NCBI GenBank assembly: GCA_025677835.1
Contig: JAIXMR010000030.1
Coordinates: 1-64,000, forward strand
DNA from: Sporodiniella umbellata
Taxonomy: Eukaryota > Mucoromycota > Mucoromycetes > Mucorales > Rhizopodaceae
Direction of reading: 5' to 3'
Length of the DNA: 64,000 bases
Under the pieces are notes generated by a model. The model ran no database searches and was not told where the DNA came from. It saw only the letters and a list, made by a program, of their open reading frames with translations. Each line of letters opens with the position of its first letter. The stretch's first letter is position 1. Shown here in pieces: positions 1-13,065 of this stretch. The position numbers were made by a program, and so were the translations under genes.

Positions 1-170
1 TCATGGCTTTTGAGCCATCCTTCTCTGTTTTCCTCGGTTTTGTTTCCATTAGCGTTAAACCCTTCTGTTGAACTTGTAGAAGCACTGGAAGTGCTTCCTG
101 TAATTTGTGCTGAAGTGAAAGAACAGTAAAATAAGAGACTTAAAAGGATTGAAAAGATTCTCGATGTCAT
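1..170 (-). CDS. Secreted protein N-terminus, cut by window edge
   Basis: The reading frame starts at the ATG at 170 and stays open to base 1, so the gene continues beyond the window. The first residues (MTSRIFSILLSLLFYCSFTSA) form a textbook signal peptide: one basic residue, a hydrophobic core and a small-residue cleavage site near residue 21. A Ser/Thr-rich stretch (GSTSSASTSS) and then a charged Asn/Glu/Lys-rich segment follow. This suggests a secreted, O-glycosylated or cell-wall protein, as in many small fungal wall proteins. The mature domain is outside the window, so no family can be named. Whether the frame continues as exon or ends in an intron just past the edge cannot be told. Confidence 0.55.
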   Translation of the reverse strand, partial: MTSRIFSILLSLLFYCSFTSAQITGSTSSASTSSTEGFNANGNKTEENREGWLKSH

Positions 171-1335
171 TTTTTTTTTGGGGAAAGTCTCTTTTTTGCT
201 GATCTATACAAGAAGGGGAAATGGGCTATCTGTTTAGAACCAAGAAAGAAAAAGAAAAGAAAAGAGAAAGAGAAAGAGAAAGAGAAAGTAAAAAATAAAA
301 AAAAAGGAGAAAAGTGGTATGGAGAGCTTCTTTTTTTGTTTTATTTTCAAGCTATTCGAAATACAACGGAAAAAAAAAAAAAAAAACTAATTAATGGGCT
401 CTTTTACTGAAATTGGAAAAAGGGCGCTCGACAGTAAATTGTAGCAAAGTGCACGATTTTCTTTAACTAAAAATATATTTGGCTCTCCCTTATTCCAGTC
501 AGTATCATACTTTGACAGAAAAGGGCCAACGATTGGACAAGGACGATTCCTTAAGAATTTATAAGAATCTTTGCTCAGAAAATAAAATGAAAGCTAATTA
601 TGCTGCAGTAAAAAGCTTATTGATTGAAAACAGTTGAGTCTCCGATTGTCTTAATAAAGGCTTTCCTAATTCGTTGTCATGTAACTGAGTTGTATAAAGA
701 CTGTTTTTATTGGGAGGGGACGTTGTTTAGATTGTGAATGCAATTTATAGGCATTGATTGATTAGATTTAAAGGAAATAATTTTAAATTGATACGAGGTT
801 TACTTTAGAAAATAGCCGCCGATCAAAAAGAGTGGTTTCTATAACAGTCTTTCTTTAAAGAAAGCCATCGGACTCTTTGCAAATTAATTGGATCAGGCGG
901 AGAGAGCCCTTCTTTATCCACAGTACTGAAACAAAAGCTCGTATTGTTTGACAGTAAACATACTGGAACCACTGTGATTCCAAAGAAGCATTATAACCAA
1001 TTAAAAAAGTACTTTGTTTTATTGATGTAACCTTGATTCCTTTTTGTTGTTATTATAGTGATTGTTCAAGCACTCCTTGATTGAAAAACCAAGTACATAC
1101 TACCGGTTACACTCATTTGAAATTCTGTCGTTTGAACACTTGTGCCCTTAGTATTTTCTTTAGCCTCCCTTCCGGTTTCCATACACCGGACTTTTTGATC
1201 CTTTCAAAGTATTTCTTTGTCTTTTTTTTATTTTTCTTTAAAAAAAGTAAGTGTTCTAAAAGTTATACATTTCTGTTAAGGTCAGCTTGATAGTGCGACT
1301 GCTAAACTTTTAAAAAAGGGCCTTTTTTTTTTTAT
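171..1335. other. Intergenic, no gene recognised
   Basis: This AT-rich spacer has purine runs (about 240-310) and short poly-A/T tracts. It holds the promoter of the leftward secreted protein and, at its right end, the 3' side of the Kre9-like gene. Reading frames here are short and lack recognisable protein content. Confidence 0.6.
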
Positions 1336-1893
1336 TTAATCCACAATATTGACTTTGACGGTTTCCTTGACAGTAATTTGACCACGACGCAATTGCACCA
1401 ATTCAACAAAGTCAACAGCATAGGAACCAGGCTTGGTACCCTTAGGAATCTTCCATTTCTTGGTATAAGTGACATATTTACTTTCTTTGGCAGCAACAGG
1501 ACTACAGGCTTATTTAGTTTTTGTTTTTGTTTTCCTTCTCTTTCTTTCTTACCAGCTCTTATGAATGACGGCTATTTTTTGCTGCTTCTTATTCCCAGTT
1601 CTCTTGTGAAGATTGATGTTTAATTTCAATGCTCTACCGGCTGATACGTGATCTAATGTGGTTGTTTAGCTAGGATTAGGGAATGAGGGAGAGGAAGGGG
1701 CTTTTTTACTTTTGATAAGAGGTTGCATAACATATTTGACAACTAGATTTTTGCCTGCTTCAACATTTTGTCCATTTTTTGGTGAAGAAATCTTGATAAA
1801 TTGAAGTTGAGAATAAATATCTGCAAAGACTGTTTGAACAGAGGCAATAAAAAGGAGTGTAAATAAAATCAACGATCTCGACGATAAAAGCAT
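1336..1893 (-). CDS. Kre9/Knh1-like small secreted cell-wall protein
   Basis: The model has three exons, complement(1336..1501, 1553..1652, 1710..1893), and gives 149 aa. Residues 1-24 are a signal peptide ending near VQTVFA. The next part (ISSPKNGQNVEAGKNLVVKY) resembles the N-terminal Kre9/Knh1 domain of fungal wall proteins, which are linked to beta-1,6-glucan assembly and often GPI-anchored. The rest (KLNINLHKRTG, YTKKWKIPKGTKPGSYAVDF) fits the same immunoglobulin-like fold and ends at a stop, with no GPI tail. The first intron must use the CATTAG acceptor at 1653-1658. The nearer AG at about 1671 would leave an in-frame stop. Family assignment is by recognised sequence pattern, and the precise role is unknown. 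Confidence 0.7.
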
Positions 1894-2879
1894 AGTGAAT
1901 GTGTTTGTCTATTGTCTTGGTTGTGTATATTTAAAAAAAAAAAAATCCAGAAAAGAAAAAAAAAAAAAAAAAAAGAGAAAAAACAAAGTATTTATACAAA
2001 AGTCAAGCAGTGTAACATGAGCCTAATTAGTTGTTTTCAACTTTTTCTTTTTCTTTGTTATTTAATTTGCCTCTTGTCCCACCACCGCAAACATATGATA
2101 TAGGAATATACAAGTCTTCTCCAAGAAGCAATTCTTAGTCTTTGAATAGGCACTTTTTAAAAGGAAACAAAAAACAACAATCTCATTTGTATGCTTAAAA
2201 TAGAGCATGACTTGAAAATAGGACTGTAGGCTAATGCCCACATGTGTTTTGTTTTTCTATTTTCTATTGTTCCTTGTGATACGCTGCAGCAAATATATAC
2301 CAGAAATTTTTTCGGGAAACACTTCACGCACAGAAGAGTAAAAATATATAGACCACGCCAAAATTGGTACAACGACAAAGCTTTACTAGTTGCTTGGTCC
2401 ATTGTTTGACTCTAGCTTGGCAATTATCATTCTTTTTTTTATACAAATCAAAGGGCGAGTGGGCTTGGGGTTGCGAAAAGGAATAAAGTGTAATGGACGA
2501 ATTGTTTCATTTTATTATTACGACGATTTCGGGTTTTGGTTTTGTTCCTGGATTTAAAATCAGTTTTTTAACACAATCTGTTTATTGGAAGGAGCATATA
2601 AAGTAAAATAGGGTCATCTTTCGCTTTGCCAAGAAACATATAAAAGGTTCATTTCTATATTAAAAATAGAAAAATACCGAAAATAGATGAATCACCCACG
2701 TCCCTCTTATGGTGCCTCAAAGCATGTTTTATTTCTACAATTCTATTAAATTCTGTAATTTTTCTTGCTTATCGGTTACGTTCTAATTTTAGTCTCTAAT
2801 GAAACTCTAGAGAGATTTCTCTTGTTGGGTGTTTTGAAATAAACTTTTTACACATGTTTTATTACGACTGTTTTATTAT
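1894..2879. other. Intergenic, no gene recognised
   Basis: AT-rich spacer between the promoter side of the Kre9-like gene and the 3' end of the oxidoreductase gene. It contains poly-A and poly-T tracts. The short frames present show no conserved motif or plausible splice partners. Confidence 0.6.
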
Positions 2880-3960
2880 TTAGAGTTCGATCAAAAGTTT
2901 TCCAGTAGTTTTTCTACTTTCGATATCGATATGGGCTTGTGCAGCATCTTCAAGTCTGTAACGCTTGTAGATGTTTAACTTGATGACTTTGTTTCTCATC
3001 AATTCTAATACACCATCCCACCAAAATGTGAATTCTTCCTGGGTAGCAAGATAGGCAAACAACTGAGGTCTCATCAGTTTGATGTTCTTGGGTGTCAAGG
3101 AGAGGATAGAGATCTAAATGTAAAGTAAATACACGCGTTCTTAAACATCCATCTATATACTTACTGGAGGTACTGCGCCTGAAGCGTTACCAAAAGAGAC
3201 CAGAGTGCCCAAGCGACGAGTAGAGGCTAACGAAGCTTCCCAGGTGTCTTTTCCAACACCATCCAAAACAGCATGGCAACCTAGCCCGTTCGTGATTTCG
3301 TTCACGCGTGTGACTACATCTTCCTTTGAATAGTTGATCACATGATTCGCTCCATTTTCGCGAGCCAGTTTGGCTTTTTCTTCTGTGCTGACAGTCCCAA
3401 TCACAGTAGCACCGAGATGGCGAAGCATCTGAGTCAGTAAGAGACCAACGCCTCCTGCTGCTGCATGAACCAAGACTATATCGCCCTCGTTCACTTTATA
3501 GCCATCGCGTACCATAGTCCAGGCTGTCAATGCCTGCACACCCAAGGCAACAGCATCTTCGCTCGATATATCTTCCGGGAGCTGTTTAGCCAGTCTCGCA
3601 GGTACATGAGTGTATTCTGCATAAGTCGATCCACTAAGATAAACTACACGATCGCCCACCTTAAATCCACTCACTTCCGGACCAACCTCCACTACTTCTC
3701 CTGCCCTAATCTCATTTTTTTTTTTAAACTAAAACTGTTATGTGTGTATACACTTACCCTTCAGTGCCTATCGTAAATGGAAATTCCACTTTGTAAAGAC
3801 CAGATCGATGGTAGGTGTCGATGAAGTTAACGCCAGCAATGTGGTTCTTTACGAGAATAGCTCCACTAGAAACCTTGGGTAAATCAACCTCATCACACTT
3901 CAATTTATCTACACCGCCGTTTTCGTGGATACGGACACATTTCATACTATTAGGAGACAT
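2880..3960 (-). CDS. ZTA1: NADPH:quinone oxidoreductase (zeta-crystallin type)
   Basis: Three exons, complement(2880..3113, 3165..3705, 3758..3960), encode 325 aa, the normal length for this medium-chain dehydrogenase/reductase family. An N-terminal GroES-like part (HENGGVDKLK, then GVNFIDTYHRSGLY near residues 45-57) precedes the nucleotide-binding Rossmann motif HAAAGGVGLLL at about 148-158. The C-terminus (YRLEDAAQAHIDIESRKTTGKLLIEL) is typical of QOR1/Zta1. The catalytic zinc ligands of alcohol dehydrogenases are absent, as expected. The likely reaction is NADPH-dependent one-electron reduction of quinones in the cytosol, an antioxidant role known for the family. Both introns are 51-52 nt with GTAAGT donors. 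The divergent neighbour is the Doa10 gene, 1.3 kb away. Confidence 0.93.
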
Positions 3961-4061
3961 TCTTGTTTTGCAAAATAAAAGGTAAAATAAGTCTTTTTTT
4001 TTTTTTTAAAAAAAAAGAGAGATAACAACTGAAAAAGTAAAAGGGTGCCTTTTATATATCA

Positions 4062-4097
<36 letters not shown>

Positions 4098-5274
4098 GCA
4101 CACTTTCGGAGAAAATAATATAAAAAGTGAGACTTTAGGATCTGATTACAAATCATTCCATCAATACACATACAGCCTACAGAGCCAAAAATAAAACAAG
4201 ACATGATGAACGGTCTATAACATATACATCTTTTATGTCGAGGGAACTATCAAGGTTAGTTTTTTTTTTTTTTTTTGATAGACTGACAATGTCTTTATAA
4301 CGTAGATCAATGTCTGCGCCTGTTTGTCCGAAATTCCGCACTTGTCTATAATTTAGCCGCGCCTTCGTTCCTAGAATAGCCTGTTGTTAGGCATACCCAT
4401 AGGTTTGTATGAAGGAAGGTGACTACACTTGAATTTTGTACCAAAAATGACTCAAATCCCTTTATTTGATAGCCGAACAAAATAAAAAATAAAACTTGTC
4501 TATGACTTGCTCTCTCTCTCTCTCCAGATAGAATCCAACAAGCGCCAGTAAAGCTAATCACGATAGTTAACAAAATACTACGCTTGATCTATAAGACCAC
4601 ATCTTTTTCTTTATTACGAAACGCGCCAAAAAAAAAAAAAAAAAAAGAGTTATGATTGGGTGTAGACGACACTACGTGTGTTACAAACCACAGAGTGCGA
4701 AAATCTCTGTAGACTGGTAACGAGAACAGGCTTCTTTCTCCACTCATTCATCATCTGTTACTGTTTCCTTTCAAACCACTTATTTTGAAGGCAGTAACGA
4801 TAGGTTGAAAGGTTACATAATGCAGTCTTTTTTTTTTTTTTTTTTGGTTCCTACAAAATCTAAAGGAACCTCGATACGCTTCTGGATTGTTTGATTTCTA
4901 TAAAGAGCATAGTGTGCTTTGAACCAAAAAAAAAAAAAGAAAAAAATGATGCAAGAGGCTCAAAACCCCCCCAAACACTTTTTTTTTTTTTTTGCTTGCC
5001 TTTTTGTTCACTTTCTTCTTTGCAGGGTGAATGTAGAGCAAGCGAATAGATAGTCACTTTTAAGTCTATTGGGCTGGTTTTCAGCTTGCTATTCTCTCTA
5101 TCCATTTTTTTTTGCAAAGTGCCTCATTTTATTTTGAACTCAGTCGATCTTCGACAGCTGGTTGGTGACTTTTCGAATTGTTTTCTTTCCCCCCTCTCTC
5201 TCTTTTGTTTTTATTTCTTTCTCTGCTGTTGAGAAAGAGGTGGACTCTTATTTTTCAGTAAATACAAGTTGGCT
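3961..5274. other. Divergent intergenic region between ZTA1 and DOA10
   Basis: This 1.3 kb spacer separates two divergently transcribed genes and must hold both promoters. It has an (AC)n microsatellite at 4065-4095, several poly-T runs (about 4260-4276, 4828-4845, 4979-4993) and pyrimidine-rich stretches near 5190-5225, just before the Doa10 start. No coding exon is recognised. Confidence 0.6.
4065..4095. repeat. (AC)n microsatellite
   Basis: An uninterrupted AC dinucleotide run lies 105 bp upstream of the oxidoreductase start codon. Confidence 0.95.
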
Positions 5275-5685
5275 ATGGAAGACGAAGAAGGTAAATAAAA
5301 AACAAAGAGAGAATCTATAAAGAAAAGAAATACTTTTTTTTATTATTTTCTTTTGGTTCAAGATTAGCTTTTATTCAAACGATAAATAAATAAACAAACA
5401 GAGATTTGCAGAGTGTGCCGTTCAGAAGGAACAATAGCTCAGCCCTTATTTCATCCTTGTAAATGTTCAGGCAGTATTCGTCATGTACATCAGGAATGGT
5501 AAATTAAGTCACCCAATGTAGATTGCCCTCCCTTTTCGCTGTTTACCCTCTCTCTCTCTTTTTTTTTTTTTTTTTTTTTTTATATATGTATATATATCCT
5601 CCTGCTTTATTTGACCGAATATTTCATTATAGTCTCATTGAATGGCTAAAACACAGCAAAAAAGAGTAAGTCTTTTGTTGAATGT

Positions 5686-5719
<34 letters not shown>

Positions 5720-8700
5720 GTGTAGTTGTGTATTTAAAAAAAAGAAAAAAAATCTCTGATTAGGTGTTGCGAACTATGTAAACACCCATTTACTTTTACA
5801 CTGGGTAAATTAAAGTGGGATATATCAATGTTTTGTTAACAATCCAAAACTGTAGTCTATCGCCAAGACATGCCTGATGTTTTGCCACCTCATTTATACC
5901 TACAGCAGCTAAAAAAGAAAACAGCATTTATCACCTACAACACATTAAGAGCCACCCTCGTGTTTGCCGTATGGCTTACATTTCTACCGTATTTTACTGT
6001 TTGGATATGGCGAGCTTATTTCCGCTTTGGACATTCGGTTTCCAAACAATTTATAGATAGTTACCAGCTCAAAGACTTGTACGAAAAACAGCTGCTGACA
6101 GAAGACAGTCTGTTTCAAGAATACAAGACAAGAATGAATTTACAGTAAGCATTGGCTATGCCGAAATAACTTGGATTAACGTCTCTTTTTATTTATTTGC
6201 CCTCCACCCCCTCAAAAAGATCCTTTATATCCGATTGCTTTGAAGGACAGATCATTACGGGCGCAGTGGTCATTGCGTTTGTGGCCTTATTTTTATTGAA
6301 AGAATGGGTGGTACAAAACCTACCTGCGATTGACGAAGCAGAACATGCTCGTGCGGTCAATCAATTGCCACCGGCCATTCTCGAGCCCATGTTTCAAGAG
6401 GATCTACCAGACCACTTGCCGGATTCGCCTGTGGCAGAGGAGGAAGATGACGTGGATGCCTGGCTGGATTATATCTCTTCCTCCTCTTCTTCCGCCCATG
6501 GAAAATTAGCACGCGCTGCCTCCATGCCGCCACTTTCGAGCGGCTCTGGGTCAGGCGAGAACCCGTTCCGTCGGTCGGCCAGCATGGAGCCTTTGTTGAA
6601 CACGCCCCCACCTGAACAGGAAATCCAGCAGAGAATGGGCCGAGGTAACCCTCCCTATGCGCCCATCGTCAGAAACGCAGATGCTCCCAGAATGCATATT
6701 CAGCCCATCGCAGAAGAACCCGAGGAGGAACACCCGTTCTTACAGCGACCGGCCCAGAACAATCCGATCCTGGCGAGAGCACTAAGAGAAGAGGATGAGG
6801 AGGATGAGGAGGACGAGGACGAGGATGAGAACGAGGACGCTGTGAATTTCGGTGAGGACATTGAGGGTGTGATGGAAGCGATCGGTATGCAGGGTAATCT
6901 CTGGATGTTGGCTCAAAATGCGACGCTGATGGCTGTGCTTATTGCTTTCATTCTGTTCATCATCGTATGCCTACCTTATACTCTGGGAGTAGTGTCCATC
7001 CTTTCTATTGGAAAGGACATCTTGAAGTTCCCCCTGGACTGTCTTCTCTGGACCCACCGACATATCGGAAAGGTCACTGACCCCTTGATCGATCCTCTGT
7101 TGACTGCCTATTTTGACTATCTCTGGCCGACTCTGGCTCTAGCTTACGAAGTCTATCTCATGCCTTGGTTGCAAAAGGGGTTGCCTTGGGTGCCTGTACA
7201 CGCGCCCGAGCCAAAGATGGCTGACGGCCTTACGTACAGTGGTATGGATCATGTCATCCTATTCTACAACCAGAGTAAGCCAGTACTCGAGTCCATGTAC
7301 CAGCGTTATCAGGCCTTTGCTCTGGGAGAGACCCTCCTGGACCGTATCTCATGTATCCTAGTCGGCTATCTGACCATCGGCATTGTCACCTGCCTTTTTC
7401 TCTTTCGCTCCAAAACGATCTATGCCATCTTTGGCGACACGGCTAAGGAAGTTATGCGTGAATATCTGATCATTATGAAACTCACCATGTTTATCGCCAT
7501 CGAGCTCATCGTCTTTCCTTTGGTCTGTGGCGCTGTTCTCGATCTCTCCACTCTCCCGCTGTTTGAAGGGGCCTCGGTGGCCAAACGGATCGACTTTTTG
7601 GTCTCTAGTCCAGTCTCCTCTGTGTTTATGCACTGGTTTCTAGGCACTGGCTTCATGTTCTTGTTTGCTGTATTTGTGACGCTCTGTAGAAACATCGTTC
7701 GGCCTGGTGTGATGTGGTTTATTCGGGACCCAACCGACCCTCAATTTCACCCGTTACGAGAGATTGTCGAAAGACCTGTCTTATTCCAGTATCAAAAAAT
7801 TGGCTCCAGTGGTCTGGTTTATGTGTTTACTATCTTGGTCTGTATCGGAGGTGTAGTGCATACGATCGATTGGGTAGGGCATGCGGTGCTGCCCCTGCGC
7901 TGGAGTATCTCGTAAGTATAGACGTATACAGACAATGCGGCTGACATGGTCTTTCTTTTAGGACACCTTTATCTACCGTGCCCATTGATCTATTGACAAC
8001 CCAGTTAATTCTCCCAGCTGCCATAGGCTACCTTCAACCCAAACGGGTGATGAAGAAATGGTTTGTCAGCCTAATCATCTTTTGCTGTGAACAGCTCAGG
8101 TTATCCTCCTTCATTTTCGGTGAAAGAAGACCAGAAGAAGAAGGACAATTGGTTTATCATACATGGTCTGCTTGGTTCCGAAACGCAAAGATGACTTACT
8201 ATCCTCGCGCTGGCGACCCAATCAATATCCATGGTCCTCAGGTATCTTATATCTGGCACGGGGAGGTACTTCGTGTGCCTAGCCATGACCGCGTACCTGT
8301 GATACCCAACCGACGTATGTTGGTCCCTGTAGATCCTTTCATATTCGAACCTTTGGATGAGGCCGAAAAGAATCTGGGTCACCCTGCTTCTACAGCTGAA
8401 GGTGGCGATGATGCTAATACTACCTTGGTCTATACACCACCCCATTTTTACAAACGCGTTTTTATTTTTGTCATCGTCGTTTGGCTTGTATCCACCATGG
8501 TTCTATGTCTGTTGACGTTTGTTCCCTTGGTGGTAGGAAGAGGCCTGTTCCAACATGTCTTTAGTATTCGCTACCCTGTTCATGATGTTTATTCTTATAG
8601 TCTTGGTGCCTCTCTTTTTTTGATTGCCTGGACTGTGCTTTCTTATCTAGCCTATATCGCTCATGACATCTACCGACAACGCTCTCTTCATTCTAAGCTG

Positions 8701-9489
8701 AAACGGTTCTTCAAGCATCTCAAACGATGTATCCTGAGGGTATATATCAACCCAACATACCTTTCTTTTTTGGTTTGTTTAGCTTATCTGTGTTTTATAG
8801 GGAATCCGATGGAGCTTCTTTTTAACTTTCTTTGGACTGGTTCTTCCTTTGGCCTTTGGTACCGTCTTGGAATTATACTTTGCTCTACCAACAAGAGGTA
8901 TCATAAAAGAGCCAGTCGAGCTAAAGATTATACCAGCTTGGGCCAATGGTGTTGCAGCTATGGCTGTGGCTCACGGCTTGGTCTACATATTACCAGAAAA
9001 CAGATGGAGAACGGCAGTACAACATGTAATGAGGAGTATTATTTTCTTTATAAAAGCAAAAAGCAAAACTCACCTTCTCTTTTTTTTTTTTTAAAAAAAA
9101 AAGGTATTTCAAAGAGGCATAGGTAGAATGAACATACAGTTTTGTTTTACCCATATCATAAGGCCTTTACTTCAATTCTGTGCTATTGCTATCTTTGCAC
9201 CTCTTATCATGGCTTATATAGATAAAAAGATTACAGGTAATGAAGTACCTTTGTTGTATATAAAAAAACCACGTATTAAAATCACATTCTTATAGATTCG
9301 CATGACGGAGAACCGCCTCACCGAAGACTAGAGATAGACTCTGTACGACTAGCATACCCCATTGCACTGGTTGGCTCAGGATTCTATTATCTTATGAAAC
9401 TGTTCGATGGACTAGAAAGATCTTGGGAAGACAGAATCAGAGAAGAAACTTATCTCGTTGGAAGACTATTACATAATCTGGATAGCTAA
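5275..9489 (+). CDS. SSM4: Doa10/Ssm4 (MARCH6/TEB4) membrane RING-CH E3 ubiquitin ligase
   Basis: Ten exons: 5275..5290, 5402..5498, 5633..5665, 5764..5804, 5856..6144, 6220..7911, 7962..8739, 8801..9025, 9104..9236, 9296..9489, giving 1165 aa. The N-terminus is a RING-CH (C4HC3) finger with Cys8, Cys11, Cys25, Cys27, His35, Cys38, Cys51 and Cys54. The family hallmark [11 protein letters not shown] follows. Many hydrophobic segments make up the multispanning Doa10 topology. A long acidic cytosolic loop between the first and later membrane segments holds an E/D run at about genomic 6790-6840. Doa10 ligases act in the ER and inner nuclear membrane, where they ubiquitinate misfolded and short-lived proteins for ERAD with Ubc6/Ubc7. 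The RING is split over four small exons, one of only 16 nt. All exon phases join without a stop. Confidence 0.95.
5686..5719. repeat. (TTG)n microsatellite in DOA10 intron 3
   Basis: A TTG trinucleotide run lies entirely inside the intron that interrupts the RING-CH coding exons. Confidence 0.9.
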
Positions 9490-10277
9490 AAAAGCAAAAC
9501 AAAAGCAAAAGCCCCTCTTTCTATATATACTTTCTTTTTTCATATCTCTTACTCATACGCCCTTACATTTACAATTTTTTTTTTTTTTTTTGAAAATACT
9601 TCCTATTAAATACTCTGGATAATCCAAGCAAAAAAAAAAAAAGAGTGTTTGTAGAATGCAAAATGATTTTGACATTTTAAACTGAAGAAACAATTCTTTT
9701 GGTGATCTATGACGCATATACAGTGTAATGAACAGTCTAGGGTCCGTCCTACTGCAAGCGTCGTGATCTTCGTCCGTGACACTTTACTGTACGAATAAGG
9801 TTCCGTTATGATGCCACAATGATGTCTGTGTATCAATCGTTTCTAAAGACAACAGGCTTTTTTCTTTTATCGAACCTACAGAACTTTCGAAAAACACACA
9901 TATATCAATTGGCGTTTGAGAGTGTATATTTGTTTGTTGGAGGGGATTCTGTTTTGTCAAAAAGTAAAAAGTCTTGTCTGACAAATGTGTGAAAGTGTAA
10001 AAAAAAAAAAAACGGATGAGAACCTTTGGGCTGTGTAATCTCAAGTTGATCTGTTTTTTTTTTGTGCGTAAAAATAAAAATAAAAGCTTAAAAAGAAGAT
10101 CAGCCTGTTACTGGGTAAGGAGTTTTTTTTGTCTTGCTTTATGCCGCGCTTTTAATTCGTCAGGATTCTTCTTTTTTGGTGATTTAAGGGATCCGCACTA
10201 TATATTGTGTTTCTTTTTTCCCAAAAAAAAAAATAATAATAATAATCTTTCTTTATATCTGTGAACAATAAAAAAAT
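9490..10277. other. Intergenic between DOA10 and the exchanger gene
   Basis: The spacer holds the Doa10 3' region and the promoter of the downstream gene on the same strand. Poly-T/A runs occur at about 9578-9591, 9630-9641 and 9998-10011. No gene is recognised on either strand. Confidence 0.55.
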
Positions 10278-12923
10278 ATGAAAACGCAATTCATATTGTT
10301 CTTGAGTATATTCCCGTGGGCTATATCAGCTTCACTCTTATTCCCCACTTCACATCACCACAACACAGTAAGTTTTGATACACACAACAGTTTTATTCAC
10401 TTAATATTCTTCAGTGTACAAACATTGACAGTCATAAAGACCAATGTGAATTTGTTCTATCTACTTGTCAAGGGTTCAGCGGTTATTTCCTAGAATTTTA
10501 TTACTGTTCAACACTTTGGAAACCACTTGTCTTGACATTCATGGTATGCAGCACCCATATTTCCTTTACTTTTTCTTGGAAAACACTTACGTTCTAAAAA
10601 TACCGCTTTCCTAGTTGTCAGGTTTGGTAGTTTTGTTCGGTACTATTAGTCTCGTAGCAGGTGATTTTTTCTGTAAACTACCCTTTTTTGTTGTTTTGTT
10701 TTCAAGTCTATTGAATACTGCATGTCTCGTTTCTAACGATTGCCGTTATTTTGTATTTATGCACCCAAAGGCCCTAATCTTCAGACGATCTCTTCAAAAC
10801 TGAACCTATCAGAAAGCATTGTAATTTGTATCTTTCTTGGCATAGATGTAGGCTTACATAAAATACAATAGGCTGGTGTCACGGTTCTTGCGTTTGGCAA
10901 TGGAAGTCCTGATCTGTTTAGTACTTTTACGTATGTTGTAATGTGTTTATAAAAGAATTACGTAGAAATAAGCAGTCATGATAGCCCTAACCATCCCCTC
11001 TAGAGCAATGAATACCGGATCAGGTTCTTTAGCTCTAGGTGAACTTATCGGTGCAGCATTTTTTATTGTCTCTGTCGTCTCAGGTTGTATGGGCATCATT
11101 CGTCCTTTCCAATCAAAAGAGATTGTTTTCAGGCGTGACGCTTCTTTTCTGACAGGAGCTGTAATGATCCTAACTTGGGTTGTGTACCATGGTAGCATAC
11201 ATTGGTACCATGGTCTGCTATTAGTGTCTTACTACATCATCTATGTCACCACCGTCCTTATAAGTGCTTGGGGCTTATCCCCTTTACCTGTATCAAAGTC
11301 AAGTCATTCCATAAAGGGAATTTTATCTGAAACGTCTAAACTGTTGAACTCTTCAGAATGTAATACAACCCTGCGCTCTACATAGTCACTAACCCGTCCA
11401 GTAGCATTTTCTAAACCGAGCCAAATTGAGATTTTACCATCAGAGCATCTGGGACATATCATTCGACCTGTATCGCCTACTCCTTCCATCCTTTCTCAAA
11501 AAACCTCAGCAAGTCGAGGTTACCATACTACACACGAATCGATTCCGTCATCTTTCTGTCGACATCCACTTTCCCCTAGAATAGGATTCCGTACCTCTCT
11601 TTTTGGTGCTATTGATGTAAGAGCCACTATCACTTTTATCTTTTACTGACATTTTACAAGTTTCAAGAACAAGTGGCTCATCTACAACAGGTCAACAGTG
11701 CACAACACCTTACTTTGCCTACAGTTCGGTATGCCTCAGATCACTCTCTGTCTGTGCCTTGCCTATCAAAAAGCCATATGACCACCGAGCCATTCCACTC
11801 GACAGAAACCATGCCACCTGTAGACTACTTCACATGGATGTCTTCACCCAGCTCACCTGTTTTGTCTGTGCATAAAGAAGAATTAATAGAACCTGTTCTG
11901 GACGTTCTATTTCCAACACTGAAGGGATGGTCGTCAAAGACAAGATTTGCCAAGATCAATGCACTGGCTGCATTTCCTATCGTCTTTTTCCTGACCTTAA
12001 CCTTGCCAGTGATAGAGGAAGTCAAGATTGATCAGCTGCAAATGCCTGAGCTCACGGTGAATGGGGATGATCCAGCCTCTGAAGTTTTAGTCAAAGGTGT
12101 CTGTTGGTGTCGTTGGTTATGGATGGTTCAATCGATAGGTTCGATGACCTTTGTGTTTTCTGTCATGGCCTGTAAGAACTAAGCGTTGTATATATCCCTT
12201 ACTAATCGTGTAGTCAACTCGTCTTTTGACCCGGCCTACATAGTCTCCGGTTTCGGTTTGGGTTGTCTTTTGGCTCTTGGAGTCTTCCGATACACACAGA
12301 GAAACGAACCGCCACACTGGTATTGGATGGTGTCTTTTGTAGGTTTTGTAGTTGCTTTGCATTGGATATTTCTGTTGGCCAATGCGATGGTAGGCTTGAT
12401 GCAAGCCTTGGGTAATATTTTCCATATTAGTGAGGCCATCATGGGCTTGACTATCTTTGCTCTTGTAAGTTTTTTTTTTTTTTTTTTTTTTTTCTGTGCT
12501 AAGCGTTTCTTAGGGAAACAGTGTAGGTGATTTTGTTGCCAATACAGCTATTGCAAAAATGGGGTTTCCAACCATGGCTATTTCTGCCTGTTATGCAGGT
12601 CCTTTATTGAGTATATATATATAAAGGTTTTTTCAGGTACACTAAAAACGTTTATTTATCACTCCTAACGTATAGACATGGTCTTGGGTATCGGTATATC
12701 ATCTACATATCAAACATGGGTCACTGGAAAGCCTTATGCACTTGATGTTTCGCCTACGATCTTGTTATCCTCATGCGGTCTTATTACTGTTTTATTAAGT
12801 ACAATCCTTGTTACCAGCATGAATGGTTATCGGATCAACAAAGGGTTGGGCTGGTGGTTGATCGCCGTTTATTTTACCTGTTGTCTATTTAACGTCTTGT
12901 TGGAATTCTGTCTTATAAAATAA
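10278..12923 (+). CDS. NCLX-type sodium(cation)/calcium exchanger
   Basis: Eleven exons: 10278..10367, 10415..10543, 10615..10672, 10771..10820, 10872..10930, 11004..11359, 11402..11616, 11661..12171, 12214..12464, 12514..12610, 12676..12923, giving 687 aa. The protein has a signal peptide, a Cys-containing extracellular/lumenal stretch (CEFVLSTCQGF), then two Na_Ca_ex halves. The first half has the alpha-1 repeat AGVTVLAFGNGSPDLFSTF at about 110-128. The second has the alpha-2 repeat GNSVGDFVANTAIAKMGFP from about 574. A poorly conserved Ser/Pro-rich hydrophilic loop joins them, as in SLC8B1/NCLX and yeast YDL206W. Such proteins exchange Na+ or other cations for Ca2+ across organelle or plasma membranes. 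The organelle is not evident: a signal peptide favours the secretory/vacuolar path over mitochondria. The 42-nt intron at 11360-11401 is the least certain junction. Confidence 0.9.
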
Positions 12924-13065
12924 ACTGCTTTACTCAGTTTACAAAAACTGACCCTTTTTCTTTTTCCTCAGGTTGAAAACCCTCAATTTTTTATTATTAT
13001 TTATTTCTTTTCTCGCAATAACAATAATAAAAAGTCCCGAAAAAAAAAAGTTCGCTTTTTCACTC

